Shown here: positions 49,600 to 60,962 of the stretch, one piece after another
How positions within the stretch are numbered: position 1 is the first letter of the stretch
How the letters are laid out: each line of letters opens with the position of its first letter
Assembly (NCBI GenBank): GCA_027886185.1
Contig: WOAB01000321.1
Span: forward strand, 1,765,192 to 1,829,191
Reading direction: 5' to 3'
From: Rheum nobile
Lineage: Eukaryota > Streptophyta > Magnoliopsida > Caryophyllales > Polygonaceae
Length of the DNA: 64,000 bases
Made by a program: the position numbers and the translations under genes
The notes under the pieces: generated by a model
Databases searched by the model: none
What the model was told of the DNA's origin: nothing
Seen by the model: only the letters and a program-made list of their open reading frames with translations

Positions 49600-52500
49600 A
49601 AAATATTGTGGGAAAACAAAGAGCTAAGAGTTTGGGCAACAAACAACACTAAAACCACCTAGGATATACCACTTACGACATATGATGCAACTTTGAGTGA
49701 AAGTTCAGAGTTTCAAATTTTGTCAAATTTTTTTATGTGAATCATCTTATATTGTCAAAATATTGTGGAAAACAAAGAGGTAAGACTTCGGGCGACAAAC
49801 AATACTATAAACACCTACGATTTACCATTTACGACATATGGCACAACTTTGAGCGAATGTTATGTGTTTCAAATTTTGTCAATTTCTTTCCATTAATCAT
49901 CTTATATTGTCAAAATATTAGGGGTAAACAAAGAGCTTGAGTTTGGGCGACAAACAATACTAAAACAACTACTATTTACCAATTACGATAGAAGGCACAA
50001 CTTTGAGCGAAAGTTATGAGTTTCAACTTTTGTAAATTTATTTCCGTGAACCATCTTATATTGTTAAAATATTAGGAAGGAAACAAAGATCTAAGAGTTT
50101 GGAAGACAAACAACACTAAAAACATCTAAGATTTACCATTTACGAAACACAAGGCACAACTTTGACCGAAAGTTATGCGTTTCACATTTGTCAATTTCTT
50201 TCTGTGAATCATCTAATAATGTGAAAATATTGGCGGAAACAAAGAGCTAAGAGTTTGGGCGCCAAACAACACTAAAAACACCTACGTTTTACCATTTACG
50301 ACACACGGCTCAACTTTGAGAGAAAGTTATGAGTTTCAAATTTTGTCATTTTTTTTTCAAGAATCATCTTATTTTGTCAAAATATTGGGAAGGAAACAAA
50401 GAGCTAAGAGTTTGGACAACAAACAACACTAAAAACACCTACGATTTACCATTTACGACAAAAGGCACAACTTTGAGCGAAAGTTATGTGTTTTAAAATT
50501 TGTCAATTTATTTTCGTGAATCATCTTATATTGTTAAAATATTAGGAAGGAAACAAAGATCTAAGAGTTTTGAAGACAAACAACACTAAAAACATCTAAG
50601 ATTTACCATTTACGAAACACAAGACACAACTTTGACCGAAAGTTCTGCGTTTCAAATTTTGTCAATTTCTTTCTGTGAATCATCTAATAATGTCAAAGTA
50701 TTGGCGGAAACAAATAGCTAAGAGTTTGGAAGACAAACAACACTAAAAACATTTAAGATTTACCATTTACAAAACACAAGGCACAACTTTGACCGAAAGT
50801 TATGCGTTTCAAATTTTACAATTTCTTTCTGCGAATCATCTAATACTGTCAAAATATTGGCGGAAACAAAGAGCTAAGAGTTTGGGCGCCAAACAACACT
50901 AAAAACACCTACGTTTTACCATTTACGACACACGGCTTAACTTTGAGAGAAAGTTATGAGTTTCAATTTTTGTCAATTTCTTTTCAAGAATCATCTTATT
51001 TTGTCAAAATATTGGGAAGGAAACAAAGAGCTAAGAGTTTGGGCAAAAAACAACACTAAAAACACCTACGATTTTCCATTTACGACAAAAGGCACAACTT
51101 TGAGCGAAAATTATGAGTTTTAAAATTTGTCAATTTATTTCCGTGAATCATCTTATATTGTTAAAATATTAGGAAGGAAACAAAGATCTAAGAGTTTGGA
51201 AGACAAAGAACAATAAAAACATCTAAGATTTACCATTTACGAAACAAAAGGCACAACTTTGACCGAAAGTTATGCGTTTCAAATTTTGTCAACTTCTTTC
51301 TGTGAATCATCTAATAATGTCAAAATATTGGCGGAAACAAAGAGCTAAGAGTTTGGGCGCTAAACAACACTAAAAACATCTACGTTTTATCATTTACGAC
51401 ACACGGCACAACTTTGAGAGAAAGTTATGAGTTTCAAATTTTGTCAATTTCTTTTCAAGAATCTTCTTATTTTGTCAAAATATTGGGAAGGAAACAAAGA
51501 GCTAAGAGTTTGGGCAACAAACAACACTAAAAACACCTACGATTTTCCATTTACGACAAAAGGCACAACTTTGAGTGAAAGTTATGAGTTTTAAAATTTG
51601 TCAATTTATTTTCGTGAATCATCTTATATTGTGAAAATATTGTGGGAAAATAAAGAGCTAAGAGTTTGGGCAACAAACAACACTAAAACCACCTAGGATA
51701 TACCACTTACGACATATGATGCAACTTTGAGTGAAAGTTAAGAGTTTCAAATTTTGTCAATTTTTTTATGTGAATCATCTTATATTGTCAAAATATTGTG
51801 GGAAACAAAGATCTAAGAGTTCGGGAGACAAAAATACTATAAACACCTACGATTTACCATTTACGACATAAGGCACAACTTTGAGCGAATGTTATGTGTT
51901 TCAAATTTTGTCAATTTCTTTCCATGAATCATCTTATATTGTCAAAATATTAGGGGGGGAACGAAAGAGCTTGAGTTTGGGCGACAAACAATACTAAAAA
52001 CAACTACAATTTACCAATTACGACAGACGGCACAACTTTGAGCGTAAGTTATGAGTTTCAACTTTTGTAAATTTATTTCCGTGAATCCTCTTCTATTGTT
52101 AAAATATTAGGAAGGAAACAAAGATCTAAGAGTTTGGAAGACAAACAACACTAAAAACATCTAAGATTTACCATTTACGAAACACAAGGCACAACTTTGA
52201 CCGAAAGTTATGCGTTTCACATTTGTCAATTTCTTTCTGTGAATCATCTAATAATGTGAAAATATTGGCGGAAACAAAGAGCTAAGAGTTTGGGCGCCAA
52301 ACAACACTAAAAATACCTACGTTTTACCATTTACGACACACGGCTCAACTTTGAGAGAAAGTTATGAGTTTCAAATTTTGTCATTTTTTTTTCAAGAATC
52401 ATCTTATTTTGTCAAAATATTGGGAAGGAAACAAAGAGCTAAGAGTTTGGACAACAAACAACACTAAAAACACCTACGATTTACCATTTACGACAAAAGG

Positions 52501-55500
52501 CACAACTTTGAGCGAAAGTTATGTGTTTTAAAATTTGTCAATTTATTTTCGTGAATCATCTTATATTGTTAAAATATTGTGGGAAAACAAAGAGCTAAGA
52601 GTTTGGGCAACAAACAACACTAAAACCACCTAGGATATACCACTTACGACATATGATGCAACTTTGAGTGAAAGTTCAGAGTTTCAAATTTTGTCAATTT
52701 TTTTTATGTGAATCATCTTATATTGTCAAAATATTGTGGAAAACAAAGAGGTAAGACTTCGGGCGACAAACAATACTATAAACACCTACGATTTACCATT
52801 TACGACATATGGCACAACTTTGAGCGAATGTTATGTGTTTCAAATTTTGTCAATTTCTTTCCATTAATCATCTTATATTGTCAAAATATTAGGGGTAAAC
52901 AAAGAGCTTGAGTTTGGGCGACAAACAATACTAAAACAACTACTATTTACCAATTACGATAGAAGGCACAACTTTGAGCGAAAGTTATGAGTTTCAACTT
53001 TTGTAAATTTATTTCCGTGAACCATCTTATATTGTTAAAATATTAGGAAGGAAACAAAGATCTAAGAGTTTGGAAGACAAACAACACTAAAAACATCTAA
53101 GATTTATCATTTACGAAACACAAGGCACAACTTTGACCGAAAGTTATGCGTTTCACATTTGTCAATTTCTTTCTGTGAATCATCTAATAATGTGAAAATA
53201 TTGGCGGAAACAAAGAGCTAAGAGTTTGGGCGCCAAACAACACTAAAAACACCTACGTTTTACCATTTACGACACACGGCTCAACTTTGAGAGAAAGTTA
53301 TGAGTTTCAAATTTTGTCATTTTTTTTTCAAGAATCATCTTATTTTGTCAAAATATTGGGAAGGAAACAAAGAGCTAAGAGTTTGGACAACAAACAACAC
53401 TAAAAACACCTACGATTTACCATTTACGACAAAAGGCACAACTTTGAGCGAAAGTTATGTGTTTTAAAATTTGTCAATTTATTTTCGTGAATCATCTTAT
53501 ATTGTTAAAATATTATGAAGGAAACAAAGATCTAAGAGTTTTGAAGACAAACAACACTAAAAACATCTAAGATTTACCATTTACGAAACACAAGACACAA
53601 CTTTGACCGAAAGTTCTGCGTTTCAAATTTTGTCAATTTCTTTCTGTGAATCATCTAATAATGTCAAAGTATTGGCGGAAACAAATAGCTAAGAGTTTGG
53701 AAGACAAACAACACTAAAAACATTTAAGATTTACCATTTACAAAACACAAGGCACAACTTTGACCGAAAGTTATGCGTTTCAAATTTTACAATTTCTTTC
53801 TGCGAATCATCTAATACTGTCAAAATATTGGCGGAAACAAAGAGCTAAGAGTTTGGGCGCCAAACAACACTAAAAACACCTACGTTTTACCATTTACGAC
53901 ACACGGCTTAACTTTGAGAGAAAGTTATGAGTTTCAATTTTTGTCAATTTCTTTTCAAGAATCATCTTATTTTGTCAAAATATTGGGAAGGAAACAAAGA
54001 GCTAAGAGTTTGGGCAAAAAACAACACTAAAAACACCTACGATTTTCCATTTACGACAAAAGGCACAACTTTGAGCGAAAATTATGAGTTTTAAAATTTG
54101 TCAATTTATTTCCGTGAATCATCTTATATTGTTAAAATATTAGGAAGGAAACAAAGATCTAAGAGTTTGGAAGACAAAGAACAATAAAAACATCTAAGAT
54201 TTACCATTTACGAAACAAAAGGCACAACTTTGACCGAAAGTTATGCGTTTCAAATTTTGTCAACTTCTTTCTGTGAATCATCTAATAATGTCAAAATATT
54301 GGCGGAAACAAAGAGCTAAGAGTTTGGGCGCTAAACAACACTAAAAACATCTACGTTTTATCATTTACGACACACGGCTCAACTTTGAGAGAAAGTTATG
54401 AGTTTCAAATTTTGTCAATTTCTTTTCAAGAATCTTCTTATTTTGTCAAAATATTGGGAAGGAAACAAAGAGCTAAGAGTTTGGGCAACAAACAACACTA
54501 AAAACACCTACGATTTTCCATTTACGACAAAAGGCACAACTTTGAGTGAAAGTTATGAGTTTTAAAATTTGTCAATTTATTTCCGTGAATCATCTTATAT
54601 TGTGAAAATATTGTGGGAAAATAAAGAGCTAAGAGTTTGGGCAACAAACAACACTAAAACCACCTAGGATATACCACTTACGACATATGATGCAACTTTG
54701 AGTGAAAGTTAAGAGTTTCAAATTTTGTCAATTTTTTTATGTGAATCATCTTATATTGTCAAAATATTGTGGGAAACAAAGATCTAAGAGTTCGGGAGAC
54801 AAAAATACTATAAACACCTACGATTTACCATTTACGACATAAGGCACAACTTTGAGCGAATGTTATGTGTTTCAAATTTTGTCAATTTCTTTCCATGAAT
54901 CATCTTATATTGTCAAAATATTAGGGGGGGGGGAACGAAAGAGCTTGAGTTTGGGCGACAAACAATACTAAAAATAACTACAATTTACCAATTACGACAG
55001 ACGGCACAACTTTGAGCGTAAGTTATGAGTTTCACCTTTTGTAAATTTATTTCCGGGAATCCTCTTCTATTGTTAAAATATTAGGAAGGAAACAAAGATC
55101 TAAGAGTTTGGAAGACAAACAACACTAAAAACATCTAAGATTTACCATTTACGAAACACAAGGCACAACTTTGACCGAAAGTTATGCGTTTCACATTTGT
55201 CAATTTCTTTCTGTGAATCATCTAATAATGTGAAAATATTGGCGGAAACAAAGAGCTAAGAGTTTGGGCGCCAAACAACACTAAAAACACCTACGTTTTA
55301 CCATTTACGACACACGGCTCAACTTTGAGAGAAAGTTATGAGTTTCAAATTTTGTCATTTTTTTTTCAAGAATCATCTTATTTTGTCAAAATATTGGGAA
55401 GGAAACAAAGAGCTAAGAGTTTGGACAACAAACAACACTAAAAACACCTACGATTTACCATTTACGACAAAAGGCACAACTTTGAGCGAAAGTTATGTGT

Positions 55501-55541
55501 TTTAAAATTTGTCAATTTATTTTCGTGAATCATCTTATATT
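49600..55541 (+). repeat. Tandem duplication of a 2971-bp (19-monomer) block
   Basis: Copies are about 49600-52570 and 52571-55541. Shared private variants: GTAAGACTTCGGGCG in C (49781 and 52752), TTTCACATTTGTCAATTTC in E, CATTTTTTTTTCAAG in F, and GGGAACGAAAGAGC at the C/D border. The G-run at that border has grown from 7 (51953) to 10 (54923). Confidence 0.88.
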
Positions 55542-56650
55542 GTTAAAATATTAGGAAGGAAACAAAGATCTAAGAGTTTGGAAGACAAACAACACTAAAA
55601 ACATCTAAGATTTACCATTTACGAAACACAAGGCACAACTTTGACCGAAAGTTCTGCGTTTCAAATTTTGTCAATTTCTTTCTGTGAATCATCTAATAAT
55701 GTCAAAGTATTGGCGGAAACAAATAGCTAAGAATTTGGGCGCCAAACAACACTAAAAGCACCTACGTTTTACCATTTATGACACACGGGTCAACTTTGAG
55801 AGAAAGTTATGAGTTTCAAATTTTGTCAATTTCTTTTCAATAATCATCTTATTTTGTGAAAATATTGGGAAGGAAACAAAGAGCTAAGAGTTTGGGCAAC
55901 AAACAAAACTAAAAACACCTATGATTTTCCATTTACGACAAAAGGCACAACTTTGAGAGAAAGTTATGAGTTTTAAAATTTGTCAATTTATTTCTATGAA
56001 TCATCTTATATTGTCAAAATATTGTGGGAAAACAAAGAGCTAAGAGTTTGGGCAACAAACCAACAAACAACACTAAAACCACCTGGGATTACCACTTACG
56101 ACATATGATGCAACTTTAAGTGAAAGTTAAGAGTTTCAAATTTTGTCAATTTTTTTTTATTTGAATCATCTTATATTTTCAAAATACTGTGGGAAACAAA
56201 GAGCTAATAGTTCGGGCGACAAAAATACTATAAACACCTACGATTTACCATTTACGACATAAGGCACAACTTTGAGCGAATGTTATGTGTTTCAAATTTT
56301 GTCAATTTTTTTCCATGAATCATCTTATATTGTCAAAATATTAGGGGGGAAACAAAGAGCTTGAGTTTGGGCGACAAACAATACTAAAAACAACTACAAT
56401 TTACCAATTACGATAGACGGCACAACTTTAGGCGAAAGTTATGAGTCAAATATCAGGGTATAAAATCAAAATAATTCCTGAAAAAATTCAAATACCTCGT
56501 ATAACTAATATCCGGTGTATTTGTAATGGAAATATACCTCGTCCATTATTAATCCGGCATATTCGGTATAGAAAAAAAATTAGCGTCCGGGGTATTTACC
56601 TAAATCACATAACCTTCCATTCTCTCTCCCAACATACGAAGTAACCTAAA

Positions 56651-56792
56651 CAGCTCTTCTTTGTTTGATCAGTCCGGTGGTGCTCGCCAGTTCGCCTCCA
56701 CAGCTCTTCTTTGTTCAGTCCGGTGGTGCTCGCCAGTTCGCCTCCATAGCTCTTCGTTGTTCAGTCCGGTGGTGCTCGCCAGTTCGCCCATC
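56651..56792 (+). repeat. Three tandem ~48-bp repeats in the CACTA 5' region
   Basis: AGCTCTTC(T/G)TTGTT...CAGTCCGGTGGTGCTCGCC is repeated three times starting near 56651, 56701 and 56747. A shorter echo of CCAGTTCGCCTCCATAGCTC lies at about 56997. The rest of 56793-57732 is C/T-rich leader or intron-like DNA, with CTACATGTGTTTGCTTAGTT repeated near 57279, 57408 and 57503. No protein is visible there. Confidence 0.85.
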
Positions 56793-57732
56793 GCCATTCT
56801 CGTCTAGTTCGTCGCTGCGGTGAATGTTCCTTGAAGTCATCTCACACCCTCTGAATTGACGCTTGAAGATACTCTTGAAGGTATGCTACTTACAATGCCT
56901 CTTAATCTCATCTCCTTCTCCTCCTTCTTCATTTGATTTATCTCATGTTGTGTATCTCCTGTTGTTCCCCCAATTGTTCCCCCAGTTCGCCCATCGCCAG
57001 TTCGCCTCCATAGCTCCTGTTGTGTATCTCCTGTTGTTCCCCCAATGGTTCGTCTTAGGTCTTCGTTAGTTTATCTCCTGTTGTTCCCCGAATTTTTTTG
57101 CTATTAAATATTATCTATGGCTTTGCTTATTGCTTAGTACCATATTAGGGATTTGATTTTAGGGATTTGCTACTGCCAACACCAATTATGAATTTTCAAT
57201 TTGTGTTCTCTCTACAATTTGATTTTACTTGGGTGTTAGCTTTAGGTTTGTTCAGATTTTGATAGATCTTAGTGTAGCTACATGTGTTTGCTTAGTTCTT
57301 GCTGTCAAAATAGAGTTAGTTCTCTGTAATATGTGACTTGAAGAGAGAAACTCTAACAGTAATTTCTGTCAAAATAGTGTTAGTTCTTGCTGTCAAAATA
57401 GTGTAGCTACATGTGTTTGCTTAGTTCTTGCTTAGTTCCAATTCAATTTTCAATTTCATTGCATCCTCATCATTTGGGGGTGGGTGTCAAAATAGTGTAG
57501 CTACATGTGTTTGCTTAGTTCCAGTTCTTGCTGTCAAAATAGAGTTAGTTCTCTGTTTTTTTTAGGATTTCAGTAATTTCTACCTCTTCAATTTGTTGCA
57601 TTATAGGTAAGTTCCAATTCAAATTTCAATTTCATTGTTCTCCTTGCAATTTGTTGTCAATTTGTTCTTGCATTTGATATATCCACCTTCCAACTGTATA
57701 CTTCTTTGTGTTTTTTGCTTAATATCTAGAAA

Positions 57733-58102
57733 ATGGATCGTTCATGGATGTCGATAAAAAATCGCTCTGCAGTTAAATATGAAAAAGGGGTGGATGAGTT
57801 CATTAAATTCACTTGACCATGGTTGTGACCCTACTAGAATGATATGTCCATGCAAGGATTGTTATTACTCCAGGCTTATTAAGGTTGATGAGGTTAGAGA
57901 ACATCTTATTTTTCGGGGTATCATTTCTTATTACACATGTTGGATATGGCATGGAGAGAAATCTACTGCTAGGCATTCTACAAGTTGTGAGGATTCTAAT
58001 TATGAGAACACTTGTAATGTTTTTGAAGATGGAGATGACAGATTAGATGATATGATGGATGATATTGAGGGGGATTTCGTGAATGATCCTATATCCGCAT
58101 AG
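57733..58102 (+). pseudogene. CACTA transposase-associated domain exon, frameshifted
   Basis: ATG 57733 begins MDRSWMSIKNRSAVKYEKGV, the typical start of the transposase-associated domain of plant CACTA proteins, and runs to a TGA at 57814. The expected continuation lies in the next frame: LDHGCDP, then the CPCKDC metal-binding motif, then DEVREHLIFRG and WHGE. So a 1- or 2-base indel lies near 57800-57812. The shifted frame continues through an acidic tail to a TAG at 58100-58102. The short word ATCCTATATCCGCAT is duplicated just after the stop (58088 and 58123). The domain is thought to accompany TNP2 transposases in DNA binding; TNP2 itself is missing here. Confidence 0.82.
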
Positions 58103-58246
58103 GATCATGTTCAACCATGAACGATCCTATATCCGCATCACAGTTAGATGTAAGTACTCCAAAAATCTAAAGTAAATTAGAGGATAAATTCTGGAGTAAT
58201 TGTGATTGATGAGGCAATGCAATATTAACTATTGTGGTGTATACAG

Positions 58247-60025
58247 GGTACAAGACAATGTCGTCTATTTTGGCCCAACAAGGACAATGAGGTGGCAGAA
58301 GGGGTTGTGTATCATTCCTCACAATATATTGTTATGTTGCACAATCGCCCTTTGAAAAGTGGTCAAGTAAAGGTTTCAATAGTTACTCCTGTAGAAGCTG
58401 CCAAAGGAGTAGAAGTGCCATTCCCTACTGATGAAGCTTGTACTGTGTTAGAAGCTGTGGGCCAGTTTATTGCATGGCCTATACATCTTGTGTTGCCTAT
58501 TGAGGTAAGCTACCAAATTTTCTCTAATTAAGACCTTTAATTAAGTATTTATCCGATATATGCATGTTATATTACTATGTTGTTTTTATTGATTCATGAG
58601 GCATCAATGTAATGTTTGAAGCAGAAAGAAATGACAAATTCAGTGGCAAAGAATCTTGACAACCTCATGGATATGGATCCAACTCCAAGTATTCTTGATG
58701 ATTTTCGATGGATATTGGATGAATTTGTTGATAATCCACTACGATATGTCAAAATTCCCAAACAACTTTTCAGCAATGATCATCCTGAGATTTCCATTGG
58801 AATGGAACACGTTCAAATATGGCTTGACAAGAAAGAGATAGACATGTGTCATGTTTCTATATATTTGAGGTTAGTTTTTTAAAAAGTTATGTTTTTTTTT
58901 TCACTGTAATATATTGGTTTGACACACATTTTGTTTTTGTAGTTATTTGTTCGAAACTCATTGTGAAGGTGTCAGTGACATGTTTGGATTTCTGTCTCCA
59001 AGTTTAGTTTCCTTAGATGGTGGCAGCCTTAAAGATCGGGCTACTTACATTGCAAATGCCATGAAAGGCAATATCGAAAATCGAATCTTTTTTGCACCAT
59101 ATAAATCTGGGTGAGAACTCTTTTCTTCTTATGATTTTACATTACTTAAATATAGTTTATGCATACTCATTCTAATGACCTTATATATAGGCAACGATGG
59201 GTGTTGTTAGTATTGAATCCTCACTGTGGCTATGCATATTGGATTGATCCCTTGGGAAAAGGACAAGAAATGGATGCAGATCAGCTAATTGACCCGTAAG
59301 TATCAATTTTAGCTTTGATTAACACAACTCAATTAAATTTTAATGTAAGTCATATGTAGTGATCATATACTTGTCTTATATATAGGAGTTATACTTTCAA
59401 ATTTACCAATCTTCAAAAGATGAAGCCTCGAAAACAACCTTTGTGGCAAATTGTACAGGTTAAGCGCGATTTTGTTCTTTATTTTCTAAATTTGAATCGT
59501 TTGATGTATTAGTACATTACATAATCATGTATCAGATATACATTCTTTTTATTCATCCAAATATATTGCATTCAGTTTTTGTCATATCATATCTAGACTT
59601 GCTTTGTGTCTTTTTTGTAAATGTAGCTGTTATATTATTCAATTTATGATGGCATAAAATCAGGTCAGAAGAATTATGTATCTCCATGTGTGACATTGGT
59701 GTTGACTTTGCTTTGTGAATTATGTATGTTTGTTTTGAGAAGATGTGCTTCTATTGTGTACGTTTTAATTTACTGAGCATTTTGATAAATATTTTTAAAT
59801 ACTATTATATCTCCATGTGTGACATTGGTGTTGACTTTCTGAATTTCTAACTTATTTGGGAAATTAAGCTACTAATCAGGTGACAATGTTTTTGTAGTGG
59901 TATGGTAAGAAGGTCAGGTTGTTTTTTGTATGTTTGTTGTATCAATTGATTAAGCGTGGTATTCTCTTTTGCAGGTTACTTGTCTTTTGTTGGATAACTT
60001 GGAGAAAAACAACAAAAGAAAGTGA
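58247..60025 (+). CDS. Spliced Ulp1/C48-like protein, catalytic residues missing
   Basis: Six exons join with matching phases and GT-AG sites: 58247-58504, 58625-58869, 58943-59110, 59191-59295, 59386-59458 and 59975-60025 (ending TGA). The first exon (GTRQCRLFWPNKD, then FIAWPIHLVLP) is the domain that commonly precedes Ulp1-like proteases in CACTA-related plant proteins. Exon 5 reads QRWVLLVLNP, then YAYWIDPLGKG, as in C48 proteases (normally HW.LLVI...YWLDPL). The catalytic His is Arg here; the Asp is kept. The segment with the catalytic Cys (CGYYVM-like) is absent: after WQIVQ the last exon adds only 16 residues. The product would be a catalytically dead protease-like protein. The upstream start is unclear because the preceding exon is broken. 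Confidence is good for family, lower for expression. Confidence 0.68.
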
Positions 60026-60302
60026 TTGATGGCGTTTTCACAATCCTTTGTTATATGGGTTTTTCCTGAATTCTAAAACAATTATTAGGTTTGTTTACCT
60101 AGTGACTATGCTTAGCTTAAGTGTTGACAAATATTATACTTAGTTGGTTTAATTTCTTTTTGTACACTAAGATTGCACTGAATGTTTGATACATTGGTAT
60201 TTTGGTTTGATATATGAAAGACGTTTTGGGTTTGCTTGGATATGTACGTGTTTGGATATATGGTTATACAGGTGGAAATTACGTGAAAATAAACAGAAAT
60301 GA

Positions 60303-60955
60303 AACTCCACGAAAAAATGTTTTATATCCCGGAGATTGGTCTGTGATATAAACATCATTCACTGATTTTGACAATATAACACGGATGGAAATCAGGTGTA
60401 TATACAATATAACACAGATGTTCACCCGGGTTATATACCATATAACACGGATAGAAAAATCACACCACGGAAAAATGTTTTATACCCCAGAGATTGGTCC
60501 GTGATATAAACATCATTCACTGATTTTGACAATATAACACGGATGGATGTCCGGTGTATATACAATATAACACGGATGTTCACCCGGGGTATATACCATA
60601 TACCCCGGATGGAAAAATCGATGGATGTTGTTACTATTCACATATACCCCGGTGCCAAGTTGCGCACATATAACCCGGAGGTACAATTGCCGAGGTATAT
60701 ACCAACCAAATACCCCGGTGTATAAGAGGTAAATACCCCAGATAATTATTAGAACCGGGGTATATATACCGAATATACCCCGAAGTTTTCTCGCATACTA
60801 AAAAAGGGGGATTAAACCATAAGGTATATACCCCGGGCGTGAGTTTTCAATTAGCTGGGGTATATAAGTTTTGAGTATATACCTCGATCAGCTATAACCC
60901 GGATGACATCCGGGGTATAAAGGGTGAAACGCCCGGGGTATTTTTACCATTTTGA
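60303..60955. repeat. CACTA right subterminal repeats
   Basis: A 158-bp direct duplication (60303-60460 and 60461-60618) shares ATGTTTTATA.CCC.GAGATTGG and ATAAACATCATTCACTGATT. The remainder is packed with ATACCCCGG and CCGGGGTATA words in both orientations. Such arrays near CACTA ends bind the element's own proteins in well-studied families (TNPA of En/Spm). The stretch 60026-60302 is AT-rich 3' flank with no gene. Confidence 0.75.
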
Positions 60956-60962
60956 AGTAGTG

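Larger units (their letters stand above)
41348..56449 (+). repeat. Satellite array, main forward block 2
   Basis: It resumes in the same C monomer interrupted at 38396, so the two blocks were contiguous before the LTR insertion. The regular F-A-B-C-D-E order holds to about 49.6 kb. From there to 56.4 kb it is replaced by 19-monomer units with chimeric monomers (for example A monomers ending GAGTTTTAAAATTTG and running into E). Confidence 0.95.
56450..60962 (+). mobile_element. CACTA-type DNA transposon, non-autonomous or decayed, ~4.5 kb
   Basis: The right end, read inward on the minus strand, is CACTACTTCAAAATGG, a CACTA terminus. CAA follows it (60963-60965), and CAA also ends the left flank (56447-56449), fitting the 3-bp target duplication of this superfamily. 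The left end does not show CACTA (it reads ATATCAGGG), so it is mutated or truncated. Subterminal CCGGGGTAT / ATACCCCGG words are dense at the right end and also appear at the left (56508-56600). It encodes a transposase-associated exon and an Ulp1-like gene, but no TNP2 transposase was seen. An equivalent empty site without the element exists near 63770. Confidence 0.75.

Noticed and set aside
16569..52911. Dozens of 60-107-codon ORFs in the satellite blocks (starting MSF.FC or MNHLILSKYCG)
   Set aside because: They repeat with the satellite period and arise because the monomer length is a multiple of three. No domain, promoter or start context supports translation.
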